Shown here: one piece after another, positions 23,589 to 31,495 of the stretch
Numbering within the stretch: the first letter of the stretch is position 1
How the letters are laid out: each line of letters begins with the position of its first letter
NCBI GenBank assembly: GCA_021828105.1
Contig: JAKATG010000005.1
Location: 282,278 to 346,277 of the forward strand
Direction: 5' to 3'
From: Taklimakanibacter sp021828105
Lineage (GTDB): Bacteria; Pseudomonadota; Alphaproteobacteria; Rhizobiales; Aestuariivirgaceae
DNA length: 64,000 nt
Program-made: the position numbers and the translations under genes
Notes under the pieces: generated by a model
Databases searched by the model: none
What the model was told of the DNA's origin: nothing
The model's input: only the letters and a program-made list of their open reading frames with translations

Positions 23589-24788
23589 CTAAACGCCTTC
23601 CTGCATGCGGCCGGGATTGAAGATACCCATCGGATCGAAGGCCGCCTTGACGCGACGGCCCAAAGCGGCGAGGGCCGGACCTTGTGGCTGCAGCACCGGC
23701 ACCGCGGCCCGCACCGCCTCGGAGCCGCGGATCAGTGTGGCATGGCCTTCGTGGAGGCTTGCGCGAATGGCGGATGCCGCCGCATCGGCGCCGGCCGGCA
23801 CGTCGACCCAGATGAGCCCGCCCGCCCAGTCATAGAACCAGCGTGCATCGAGCTCCAAAGCGAGCCTCGCCGTGACCCGCGCTCCTTCGGCGGGCGGTAC
23901 GGAGAGACGCCAGACAGACCGGTCCCGCCCGTCGGCCAGAGGATGGACATCGCGAATGGCGATCCATTGGGCGCGCGAGTCCTCGGATCCGATCACGTGT
24001 TGGGCTTTGCCCAGGATCCCGATGAGCTTGTCGCGGCGGTAGGCAATCGATGGCGGAACGCCTTCGAGGCGCAGCAAGGTTTTCGCCGTCCCGCCCGCGA
24101 GCCCGGACGGCAGATGAGCCGCCCCCGACACTTCGCAAGAGGACTGCATCGCGAGGCTCATGGCGGCGACGGCCTCGTCATCGCCGAGGCCTTCGATGAC
24201 CAGCGTCTCTTCGCTTTCGGCCTTGGGCAGCACCTTGAAGGTGACGGTGGTGAGCGCCGCCAAGGTGCCGAAGGAGCCCGCCATCAGCTTGGGCACATCA
24301 TAGCCCGTCACATTCTTCACCACGCGGCCGCCGGCCTTGAAAGCCTCGCCGCGTCCCGACACGCCGGCAACCCCCAGAATGTGATCGCGCGCCGCGCCCG
24401 CCTTCAGCCGGCGCGGGCCTGAGAGATTGCAGGCGAGCATGCCGCCCAATGTGCCTGAGTGCTCCGAGCCCAGAAGCCGTGACAGATCCGGCGGCTCGAA
24501 GGCGAATTCCTGGCCCTTGGCGGAAACGAGCTCTCTGATTTCCGCGAGCCTGGCGCCGGCGCCCGCGGTGATGACGAGCTCCTCGGGCTCATACAGCGAT
24601 ACGGTATCGAAGCCTGAGAGATCGAGCGTGGCGGCGGTCTGCATCGGCCGTCCAAGCCTTTTCTTCGTGCCCGTGCCGATGAGCTCGAGCGGTGTCTTCT
24701 CGGCGAGGGCGTTCTGCACCACATCGACGAGATCCGTCTCGGTTTCCGGTCTGAGGCTCGTCAAGTCAGAACCTCGGCAGGTCGGCAT
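23589..24788 (-). CDS. glcE: glycolate oxidase FAD-binding subunit
   Basis: A 399-residue protein of the PCMH-type FAD family but shorter than GlcD. It has LIGTGTKKRLGRP at the pyrophosphate-binding position, the LVITAGAGARLAEI and FEPPDLSRLLG segments, and GTLGGMLACNLSGPRRLKAG. The ATG at 24788 has GGGAAG upstream and overlaps the glcD end by 23 bases; a TTG at 24764 just past the glcD stop is the alternative. With GlcD and GlcF it forms the membrane-bound glycolate dehydrogenase. Part of the glcDEF-aceB operon. Confidence 0.9.
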   Translation of the reverse strand: MPTCRGSDLTSLRPETETDLVDVVQNALAEKTPLELIGTGTKKRLGRPMQTAATLDLSGFDTVSLYEPEELVITAGAGARLAEIRELVSAKGQEFAFEPPDLSRLLGSEHSGTLGGMLACNLSGPRRLKAGAARDHILGVAGVSGRGEAFKAGGRVVKNVTGYDVPKLMAGSFGTLAALTTVTFKVLPKAESEETLVIEGLGDDEAVAAMSLAMQSSCEVSGAAHLPSGLAGGTAKTLLRLEGVPPSIAYRRDKLIGILGKAQHVIGSEDSRAQWIAIRDVHPLADGRDRSVWRLSVPPAEGARVTARLALELDARWFYDWAGGLIWVDVPAGADAAASAIRASLHEGHATLIRGSEAVRAAVPVLQPQGPALAALGRRVKAAFDPMGIFNPGRMQEGV

Positions 24789-26256
24789 GCGGCAGCTTCC
24801 CGCCCCGCACCACCATGCGGCCGAGCTCGGCGCAGCGGTGAAGGACTGGAAAGACCTTGCCGGGATTGAGCAGCCCCTCGGCGTCGAAAGCGCATTTGAG
24901 CCGCTGCTGCTGGTTGAGATCGGCCTCGGAGAACATTTCCGGCATCAGGTCGCGCTTCTCGATGCCGACACCATGCTCGCCGGTGAGCACGCCGCCCACT
25001 TTCACGCAGAGCTTCAATATGTCGGCGCCGAATTTCTCCGCCCGCGCCAGCTCATCGGGATCATTGGCGTCGAACAGGATGAGCGGGTGGAGATTGCCGT
25101 CGCCGGCATGGAAGACATTGGCGACGCGCAGACCATAATGGCGCGAGAGCTCCGCCATGCCATTCAGGACCTCGGGCAGCCTCTTGCGCGGGATGGTGCC
25201 GTCCATGCACAGATAATCGGGCGAGATGCGCCCGACCGCCGGGAAGGCCGCCTTGCGGCCGGCCCAGAAGACGAGGCGCTCTTCTTCCGATTGCGACACG
25301 CGGCAGGAATTGGCACGGTTGGCGTTGGAAATCTCGACGACGCGCTCGATGAGGTGATCGACCTCGACAGCCGGGCCATCGAGCTCGATGATGAGAAGGG
25401 CCTCGGCTTCGAGCGGATAGCCCGCCTGCACGAATTCTTCCGCCGCATGGATGGCGGGGCGGTCCATCATCTCCATGCCGCCGGGGATGATGCCGGCCTG
25501 GATGATGTCGGCGACGCATTTGCCGGCATTCTCATTGGAGGGAAAGCCGACCAGCACGGCGCGCGCCGTCTCCGGCTTCTGCAGGATGCGGACGGTGACC
25601 TCGGTGACGACGCCGAGCAGGCCTTCCGAGCCGGTCATGACGCCCAAAAGGTCATAGGCCTCGCTGTCGAGATGCTTGCCGCCGAGCCGGATCACCTCGC
25701 CCGTGATCAGCACCATCTCCAGCCCCAGCACATTATTGGTGGTGAGGCCGTATTTCAGGCAGTGCACGCCGCCCGAATTCTCCGCCACATTACCGCCGAT
25801 GGTGCAGGCGATCTGAGAAGACGGATCGGGCGCGTAATAGAAGCCCTTGTGCTGCACCGCCTGGGTGATGGCGAGATTGGTGACACCGGGCTGGGTGACG
25901 ACGCAGCGATTGGCATAGTCGATCTCGAGGATGCGGTTGAATTTGCCGAGGCCGAGAAGCACGCCGTCGGCGAGGGGCAAAGCGCCGCCCGAGAGCGATG
26001 TCCCGGCACCGCGCGGCACGATCTTGATCCTGTGCTGATGACAGTATTTGAGCACGGCCGAGACCTGGGCGGTGGTCTCGGGCAGCACGACGACCAGGGG
26101 CATCTGGCGATAGGCGGTGAGCCCGTCCGTCTCATAGGCCCGCATCTCGACCGGCGTCTCGATGACGCCTTCGCCCGGCACAAGTTGACGCAACGCCTGG
26201 GCGATCTCGCGCCTTCTGGCGAGGGTGGCTTTGTCGGGGATCGGCATGGCAACCAT
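24766..26256 (-). CDS. glcD: glycolate oxidase catalytic FAD subunit
   Basis: A 496-residue flavoprotein. The FAD-binding PCMH domain is seen in IVPRGAGTSLSGGALPLADG (about residues 90-110), TIGGNVAENSGG and GSEGLLGVVTEVTVR. The C-terminal FAD-oxidase domain has VFHAGDGNLHPLILFD with the substrate-binding histidines and GVLTGEHGVGIEKRDLM near the end. It oxidises glycolate (and often D-lactate) to glyoxylate. First gene of the operon, divergent from lutA with 119 bases between the starts, so two promoters share that gap. Confidence 0.93.
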   Translation of the reverse strand: MVAMPIPDKATLARRREIAQALRQLVPGEGVIETPVEMRAYETDGLTAYRQMPLVVVLPETTAQVSAVLKYCHQHRIKIVPRGAGTSLSGGALPLADGVLLGLGKFNRILEIDYANRCVVTQPGVTNLAITQAVQHKGFYYAPDPSSQIACTIGGNVAENSGGVHCLKYGLTTNNVLGLEMVLITGEVIRLGGKHLDSEAYDLLGVMTGSEGLLGVVTEVTVRILQKPETARAVLVGFPSNENAGKCVADIIQAGIIPGGMEMMDRPAIHAAEEFVQAGYPLEAEALLIIELDGPAVEVDHLIERVVEISNANRANSCRVSQSEEERLVFWAGRKAAFPAVGRISPDYLCMDGTIPRKRLPEVLNGMAELSRHYGLRVANVFHAGDGNLHPLILFDANDPDELARAEKFGADILKLCVKVGGVLTGEHGVGIEKRDLMPEMFSEADLNQQQRLKCAFDAEGLLNPGKVFPVLHRCAELGRMVVRGGKLPHADLPRF

Positions 26257-26375
26257 GGGGGCACTTTAGTCCCATACTGCGGCCTAATGCTCAATCAATT
26301 TGTCATATAAGAGCTTGCGGGGCAGGGTTGCACCGCGCCATAAGACTGTCCGGTTATCAATGGGATGCACCCCGC

Positions 26376-27140
26376 ATGGAGCTGACCCGGCCGCGTGTCG
26401 GCCTTTTCGTGACCTGCCTCGTCGACCTGTTCCGGCCCTCCGTCGGTTTCGCCACCGTGAAGCTTCTGGAGGACGCGGGCTGCATCGTCGAGGTGCCGGA
26501 AAGCCAGACCTGCTGCGGCCAGCCCGCCTTCAATTCGGGCGACCGCAAGGACACGGCCGATATCGCCCGCGCCGTCATCCGCAGCTTCCTGCCCTATGAT
26601 TATGTGGTGGCTCCCTCAGGCTCCTGCGCCGGCATGATCAAGGCGCATTATCCCGAGCTCTTCCCGCAAGGCTCCACCGATCGCAAGGCGGCCGATGCGC
26701 TGGCGGCCAAGACCTATGAACTCGTCTCCTTCCTGGTCCGGGTGATGAAGCAGGAGAAGGTCACCGCACAGTTCAACGGCACCGTTACCTATCACGATTC
26801 CTGTTCGGGCCTGCGCGAGCTCGGCGTCAAGAGCGAGCCGCGCAAATTGCTGCGCACGGTGCAAGGGCTCGATCTGGTCGAGCTCGAGGATGCGGAAGTA
26901 TGCTGCGGCTTCGGTGGCACTTTCTGCGTGAAATATCCCGACATCTCCAATGTCATGGTCGCCAAGAAAGCGAACAAGATCGGCGCCACCAAGGCCGATC
27001 TGCTGCTCGCCGGCGATCTCGGCTGCCTCATGAACATGGCCGGCAAGCTCAAGCGCGAAGGATCTGCGCTCAAGGCACGGCATGTGGCCGAGATCCTGGC
27101 CGGCGACACGGCGACACCGCCCATCGCGGAGGCCGAGTGA
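26376..27140 (+). CDS. lutA: lactate utilisation protein A (Fe-S, CCG domains)
   Basis: The start is placed at the ATG at 26376 (MELTRPRVGLFVTCLVD), since the 16 upstream in-frame residues lie in the divergent promoter gap. The 254-residue protein has two CCG domains, SQTCCGQPAFNSGD near residue 47 and EVCCGFGGTFCVKYP near residue 170, plus YHDSCSGLRELG. This is the LutA/YkgE layout. With LutB and LutC it forms the flavin-independent L-lactate dehydrogenase complex that yields pyruvate. It is separated from lutB by a 215-base gap filled by a palindromic repeat. Confidence 0.9.
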   Translation: MELTRPRVGLFVTCLVDLFRPSVGFATVKLLEDAGCIVEVPESQTCCGQPAFNSGDRKDTADIARAVIRSFLPYDYVVAPSGSCAGMIKAHYPELFPQGSTDRKAADALAAKTYELVSFLVRVMKQEKVTAQFNGTVTYHDSCSGLRELGVKSEPRKLLRTVQGLDLVELEDAEVCCGFGGTFCVKYPDISNVMVAKKANKIGATKADLLLAGDLGCLMNMAGKLKREGSALKARHVAEILAGDTATPPIAEAE

Positions 27141-27170
27141 TGGAGCGAATTCGGTCGACAGACCTAATTA

Positions 27171-27347
27171 CCCTCGCCCCGCAAGCGAAGCGCGGCGGGG
27201 AGAGGGAAGGGACCCGACGCGCAGCGGCGGGAAGGGTGAGGGGCCTCTTCGTTTCGCAAGCCATCGGAAAGAAGCCCCTCACCCTCCCCATGCTGCGCAT
27301 GGGTCCCCTCCCTCTCCCCGCTGAAGCGGGGCGAGGGCAAATGGAGG
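27171..27347. repeat. nested palindromic intergenic repeat (BIME-like)
   Basis: Between lutA and lutB lies a dense inverted-repeat element. The outer arms are CCCTCGCCCCGC and GCGGGGCGAGGG. Inner arms include GGGGAGAGGGAAGGGACCC against GGGTCCCCTCCCTCTCCCC, and GAAGGGTGAGGGGC against GCCCCTCACCCT. It would fold into a long cruciform or mRNA stem. Elements of this style are scattered in Rhizobiales genomes; half of one recurs at 31461-31489. Confidence 0.8.
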
Positions 27348-27354
27348 CGGAGTG

Positions 27355-28773
27355 ATGGAGCAGCACGCCTCAGAGTTTCCCGCCAATGTGAAGCGGGCGA
27401 TCGCCGACAGCCAATTGCAGTCGACGATGACCGAGACCGGTCCGCGCTTCATCGAGAAGCGCGCCAAGGCCCGTGCCAATCTGCCGGAATTCGACGCGTT
27501 GCGCGATCAGGCGCGCGACATCAAGGACCATGTCCTTGCGCATCTCGACCTCTATCTCGAACGCTATGAGGCGAAGGTCGTCGAAACCGGCGGGCATGTC
27601 CATTGGGCCGAGACCGCCGAGGAGGCCCGCGCGGCCATCCTTTCGATCTGCAAGCGTCTCGACGCCAAGCTCGCCACCAAGGGCAAGTCGATGATCTCGG
27701 AAGAGATCGGCCTCAACCCGGCGCTGGAGGCAGCCCATGTCACGCCGGTCGAGACCGATCTCGGTGAATATCTGATCCAGATCAGGGGCGAGGCGCCGAG
27801 CCATATCATAGCACCCGCGGTCCATCTCACCCGCGACCAGATCGAGGCCGATTTCCGCAAAGCCCATACCCATCTCGACCCCAATCGCGACCTGACCGAG
27901 ATCCCGACGCTGGTCGAGGAGGCGCGCCAGGTCTTGCGCCAGAAATATCTCGATGCCGATGTCGGCATCACCGGCGCCAATTTCCTGATCAGTGAGACCG
28001 GCACCTCGATCATCGTCACCAATGAGGGCAATGGCGATCTGACCCAGACCTTGCCCAGAGCGCATATCGTCATCGCCTCGATCGAGAAGGTGGTGCCGAC
28101 GCTCGAAGATGCGACGACCATCCTGCGTGTGCTGGCGCGCTCGGCGACGGGCCAGGATTTCTCCAACTACACGACTTTCTCGACGGGCCCCAGGCGCGCC
28201 GACGACCCCGACGGTCCCCTCGAATATCACGTCGTCATCCTCGACAATGGCCGCTCCAACGTGCTCGGCACCGAGTTCCAGGACATGCTGCGCTGCATCC
28301 GCTGCGGCGCCTGCCTCAATCACTGCCCGGTCTATCAGGCGGTCGGCGGCCATGCCTATGGCTGGGTCTATCCGGGACCGATCGGCTCGGTGGTGACGCC
28401 GGCGCTCATCGGCATCGAGAAGGCGAAGCACCTGCCCAATGCCTCGACCTTCTGCGGACGCTGCGAGGAAGTCTGCCCGATGCGCATTCCACTGCCCAGG
28501 CTTCTGCGGCACTGGCGCGAGAAGGAATTCGAGAAGCATCTGACGCCAGGCGCTGTGCGCTGGGGGCTCGGTGTCTGGGCCTATTTCGCCAAGCGGCCGA
28601 AGCTCTATCAGTTCGGCACGCGAATCGCGGCGCGGCTTCTCCATGTGATGGGCCGCCGCAAGGGCCGGTTCACCAGCCTGCCGCTGGCGCAGGGCTGGAC
28701 GCAATATCGCGACATGCCGGCGCCGCAAGGCAAGACCTTCCAGGCGATGTGGAAGGAGCGCGCCCGTGGATAA
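27355..28773 (+). CDS. lutB: lactate utilisation protein B (Fe-S)
   Basis: A 472-residue protein; the ATG at 27355 is preferred over a GTG just before it. An N-terminal LUD domain (residues about 60-295, with GITGANFLISETGTSIIVTN) is followed by two ferredoxin motifs, CIRCGACLNHCPVY and CGRCEEVCPMRIP, and a hydrophobic-basic C-terminus with WAYFAKRPKLY. This matches LutB/YkgF. It relays electrons in the LutABC L-lactate oxidising complex. The 3' end overlaps lutC by eight bases, indicating coupling. Confidence 0.92.
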   Translation: MEQHASEFPANVKRAIADSQLQSTMTETGPRFIEKRAKARANLPEFDALRDQARDIKDHVLAHLDLYLERYEAKVVETGGHVHWAETAEEARAAILSICKRLDAKLATKGKSMISEEIGLNPALEAAHVTPVETDLGEYLIQIRGEAPSHIIAPAVHLTRDQIEADFRKAHTHLDPNRDLTEIPTLVEEARQVLRQKYLDADVGITGANFLISETGTSIIVTNEGNGDLTQTLPRAHIVIASIEKVVPTLEDATTILRVLARSATGQDFSNYTTFSTGPRRADDPDGPLEYHVVILDNGRSNVLGTEFQDMLRCIRCGACLNHCPVYQAVGGHAYGWVYPGPIGSVVTPALIGIEKAKHLPNASTFCGRCEEVCPMRIPLPRLLRHWREKEFEKHLTPGAVRWGLGVWAYFAKRPKLYQFGTRIAARLLHVMGRRKGRFTSLPLAQGWTQYRDMPAPQGKTFQAMWKERARG

Positions 28774-29443
28774 TGCCCGCGTCCGTATTCTTTCCCGGAT
28801 TCGACGCTCTATGCCTCAAGGCGATGTGGTGGCACGTCGTCGGGCGGTGGACGAGCGCCTCACTCATCCGCGGCGCAATATCGTGCCCGATCGCGGCGAG
28901 GGCGATGAGGCGCATCGCATCGCCGTCTTCCAGCGCATGATGGAAGCGGTCGGCGGCACGGTCGAGATCCTCGAGGATGTCAATGACGTGCCGGCCTCGG
29001 TCGCCACCTATCTGCGCAACACCAACCGACCGGCGCGCATCCGGCACGGCAGCGACGAGCGCCTCACCAGTTTGCCCTGGCACCGGGCGCAGACGCTCGA
29101 GGTGGAAGAGGGCCGGGCACTCGATGCCGACACCGCCTCGCTCACCCATGCTTTCGCGGGCGTCGCCGAGACGGGCACCATCGTCCAGCTCTCGGGCGCC
29201 GCCAATCCGACGACCCTCAATTTCCTGCCCGAGGCGCATATCGTGCTGCTGGAGGCGAAGGACCTCCATGGCAGCTATGAGGAGGTCTGGGGGCGCTTGC
29301 GCGAGATCTATGGGCCTGGCCAGATGCCGCGCACCGTGAATATGATCTCCGGGCCCTCGCGCACCGCCGATATCGAGCAGACGATCGTCCGGCCGGCGCA
29401 TGGGCCCAAGGACATGCATGTCATCATCGTCAGGAGTCTCTGA
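28766..29443 (+). CDS. lutC: lactate utilisation protein C
   Basis: A 225-residue LUD-domain protein (LutC/YkgG). It starts at a GTG overlapping the lutB end and shows AGVAETGTIVQLSGAANPTT, LNFLPEAHIVLLEAKD and a C-terminal ISGPSRTADIEQTIVRPAHG followed by GPKDMHVIIV, the most conserved part of the family. Third component of the L-lactate oxidation complex. Its stop overlaps the next start (29443), so at least five genes from here to 31456 are probably one transcript. Confidence 0.9.
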   Translation: MDNARVRILSRIRRSMPQGDVVARRRAVDERLTHPRRNIVPDRGEGDEAHRIAVFQRMMEAVGGTVEILEDVNDVPASVATYLRNTNRPARIRHGSDERLTSLPWHRAQTLEVEEGRALDADTASLTHAFAGVAETGTIVQLSGAANPTTLNFLPEAHIVLLEAKDLHGSYEEVWGRLREIYGPGQMPRTVNMISGPSRTADIEQTIVRPAHGPKDMHVIIVRSL

Positions 29444-30006
29444 TGTGGAAGCCCGTGGACGAGATTGTCGCGCGCTGGCGCCCGGTCGAGGGCGAGGGGC
29501 TCGAGCATCTCGTGCTCAGGGCGCGGCCTGAAGGCTACAGCGTGCGCAGCCGGGTGATCGGCGAGAATGACGGGCGGCCCTTCGCCTTCTCCTACAAGAT
29601 CGACCTCGACAAGACATGGCGCGTGCTCGCCTTCGCCATCGATTCCGTCGACGGGCGCAAGCGCTATTACCGCTCGCCGTCCGAAGGCCGCTGGCTCGAC
29701 GGCGGCGGCAAGCCGCTCGCCAAATTCGACGGCTGCCTCGATATCGATCTTTCCTTCACCTGCTTCACCAACAGCCTTCCGGTTCGCCGGACAGCCTTCA
29801 TCGAGGGCCAGGCGCGCGAATTCGCCATGCTGTGGATGCCGTCCGACACGCTCGATCCTTTTGTCGACGGGCAGCGTTATACCTGCACCAGGTTCGGCAA
29901 GAGCTTCCACTATGAAGCGACCGACGGCTCCTTCGCGGCCGATATCGAATTCGACGAATATGGGCTGGTGACCGACTATCCCGGCCTCTTCCGGCGGGTG
30001 GCTTGA
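29443..30006 (+). CDS. putative glycolipid-binding protein (PF06475-like)
   Basis: A 187-residue protein with EGLEHLVLRARPEGYSVRS, DGRPFAFSYKIDLDKTWRV and a C-terminal FEYDEYGLV-like DIEFDEYGLVTDYPGLFRR end, the pattern of the glycolipid-binding family known from Pseudomonas structures as beta-rich, spore-coat or lipocalin-like folds. No signal peptide, so probably cytoplasmic. Its start overlaps the lutC stop by one base, which ties its expression to lactate use, but nothing in the sequence explains a role there. Ligand unknown. Confidence 0.72.
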   Translation: MWKPVDEIVARWRPVEGEGLEHLVLRARPEGYSVRSRVIGENDGRPFAFSYKIDLDKTWRVLAFAIDSVDGRKRYYRSPSEGRWLDGGGKPLAKFDGCLDIDLSFTCFTNSLPVRRTAFIEGQAREFAMLWMPSDTLDPFVDGQRYTCTRFGKSFHYEATDGSFAADIEFDEYGLVTDYPGLFRRVA

Positions 30007-30008
30007 CG

Positions 30009-30614
30009 ATGCCCCTGCAGAACCGGGTCAATCCCTATGGCGAGATCGTGGCCGATCCGGCGCGCGGCACCATGATGGGCAATCGCGGCGGGAAATTCCA
30101 TCGCGACGACCGGACGCTCGGCAAGAGGCGTTGGGCCACAAGGCACTGGATCTGCTGCGATCTCTATTGGAAGGGCGTCCATCACGAGCCGATGGGCAAA
30201 GGCTATACGTCGCTCTTCTTCCTCGACGAGGTGACGGCGATCGCGGCGGGGCATCGGCCCTGCTTCTATTGCCGGCGCAAGGAGGCGCAGCGCTTCCTGT
30301 CGCTCGCTTCGCCGCCTCTGATGGCGGACGAAGCCGACCGGATCGTGGACAAGGAGCGGCGCGGGCCCAGACCGGAAGTCGATGTCGGAGGTCTGCCGGA
30401 CGGCGCCATGATCGATGCCGGGGAAGGTCCCCTGGCGGTCAAGGGCGATCGGCTGCTTCGATGGTCGTTCGAGGGATATAGCGGGGCCCGACCGCGCAGG
30501 TCAGTCATGAAGGCAAGGCTTTTGACACCTGCGCTCTATGTCGGCATTCTCGCGCGCGGTTTTCAGCCGCGCTGGCACAAGTCAGCTCAAACTTTGGGGA
30601 AGGGGTTACAATGA
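30009..30614 (+). CDS. conserved protein of unknown function
   Basis: A 201-residue protein from the ATG at 30009. It is rich in aromatic and Cys/His residues: RHWICCDLYWKGVHHEPMGKG, then LFFLDEVTAIAAGHRPCFYC with RRKEA following. The GHRPCFYCRR segment suggests a metal-binding or nucleic-acid-binding turn, reminiscent of, but not clearly belonging to, the Ada zinc-binding type. No signal peptide or membrane segment. It overlaps the next gene by four bases. I cannot name its family. Confidence 0.55.
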   Translation: MPLQNRVNPYGEIVADPARGTMMGNRGGKFHRDDRTLGKRRWATRHWICCDLYWKGVHHEPMGKGYTSLFFLDEVTAIAAGHRPCFYCRRKEAQRFLSLASPPLMADEADRIVDKERRGPRPEVDVGGLPDGAMIDAGEGPLAVKGDRLLRWSFEGYSGARPRRSVMKARLLTPALYVGILARGFQPRWHKSAQTLGKGLQ

Positions 30615-31456
30615 AGCTGTTGCGTTATGGGACGAAGGGCAAAGAGAAGCCAGGCCTTCTCGACAAGGATGGACGCATCCGCGATCTCTCCGGCGTCATT
30701 GCCGATGTCGATGGCGAGACGATCAGCCCCAAAGGGCTGGCGCGCCTCGGCAAGATCAAGCCTGAATCGCTGCCGCTGGTGCGCGGCAATCCGCGCATCG
30801 GACCCCCGGTCGCCAATCCGCAGAAATTCATCGCCATTGGTCTCAATTATTCGGATCATGCGGCGGAATCGAACCTGCCGGTGCCGCCCGAGCCCGTCGT
30901 CTTCACCAAGCATGTGACTTGTATCTCGGGCCCCAATGACGATGTGACGCTGCCGCCCAAGTCGAAGAAATCGGACTGGGAGGTCGAGCTCGGCGTCGTC
31001 ATCGGCACGCGCGCCAAGAATATCAAGAAGAAGGACGCGATGGCCCATGTCGCGGGCTATTGCACCGTCAACGACCTCTCGGAGCGCGAATTCCAGATCG
31101 AGCGTGCCGGGCAATGGACCAAGGGCAAGTCCTACGACACCTTCGGGCCGGTCGGCCCGTGGCTCGTCACCACCGACGAGGTCAGGGACCCGCAGAAGCT
31201 CAAACTATGGCTCGAGCTCAACGGCAAGAAGGTGCAGGACGGGACCACCCAGACCATGGTGTTCGGCGTCGCCCATATCGTCGCCTATCTCTCGCAATTC
31301 TTCACCCTCATGCCGGGCGACATCATCACCACCGGCACGCCGCCCGGCGTCGGCATGGGCATGAAGCCGCAACGCTTCCTCAAGCCCGGCGATGTCATGC
31401 GCGTCGGCATCGAGGGCCTCGGCATCCAGCAGCAGAAGGTGGTCAGGGATAAATAA
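30611..31456 (+). CDS. fumarylacetoacetate hydrolase family protein
   Basis: A 281-residue FAH-superfamily enzyme. FIAIGLNYSDHAAES starts the catalytic domain near residue 74. PPEPVVFTKHVTCISGPNDD, SDWEVELGVVIG (the metal-binding Glu pair, E-x-E) and NDLSEREFQ follow, then the TMVFGVAHIVAYLSQF and MPGDIITTGTPPGVGMG blocks. It is the ureidoglycolate-lyase/acylpyruvase-like subgroup and should hydrolyse or decarboxylate a 2,4-dioxo or related acid using Mg2+. Last gene of the lut-led transcript; a hairpin follows the stop. Confidence 0.83.
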   Translation: MKLLRYGTKGKEKPGLLDKDGRIRDLSGVIADVDGETISPKGLARLGKIKPESLPLVRGNPRIGPPVANPQKFIAIGLNYSDHAAESNLPVPPEPVVFTKHVTCISGPNDDVTLPPKSKKSDWEVELGVVIGTRAKNIKKKDAMAHVAGYCTVNDLSEREFQIERAGQWTKGKSYDTFGPVGPWLVTTDEVRDPQKLKLWLELNGKKVQDGTTQTMVFGVAHIVAYLSQFFTLMPGDIITTGTPPGVGMGMKPQRFLKPGDVMRVGIEGLGIQQQKVVRDK

Positions 31457-31460
31457 GGAC

Positions 31461-31489
31461 TACCTCTCCCCGCTAAAGCGGGGCGAGGG
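31461..31489. terminator. bidirectional hairpin (half palindromic repeat)
   Basis: CCCCGCT, two bases, AGCGGGG, extended by CCTC and GAGGG on either side. It lies between two convergent genes that end at 31456 and 31496 and can terminate both. The sequence is nearly the same as the right arm of the repeat at 27171-27347, so it is probably a single unit of that family used as a terminator. Confidence 0.6.
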
Positions 31490-31495
31490 TATTAG

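Noticed and set aside
22332..26310. Very long plus-strand open frames opposite glcF, glcE and glcD
   Set aside because: They lie antisense to clear enzyme genes and have the Arg/His/Gly-rich make-up caused by high third-position GC; no family or ribosome site supports them.
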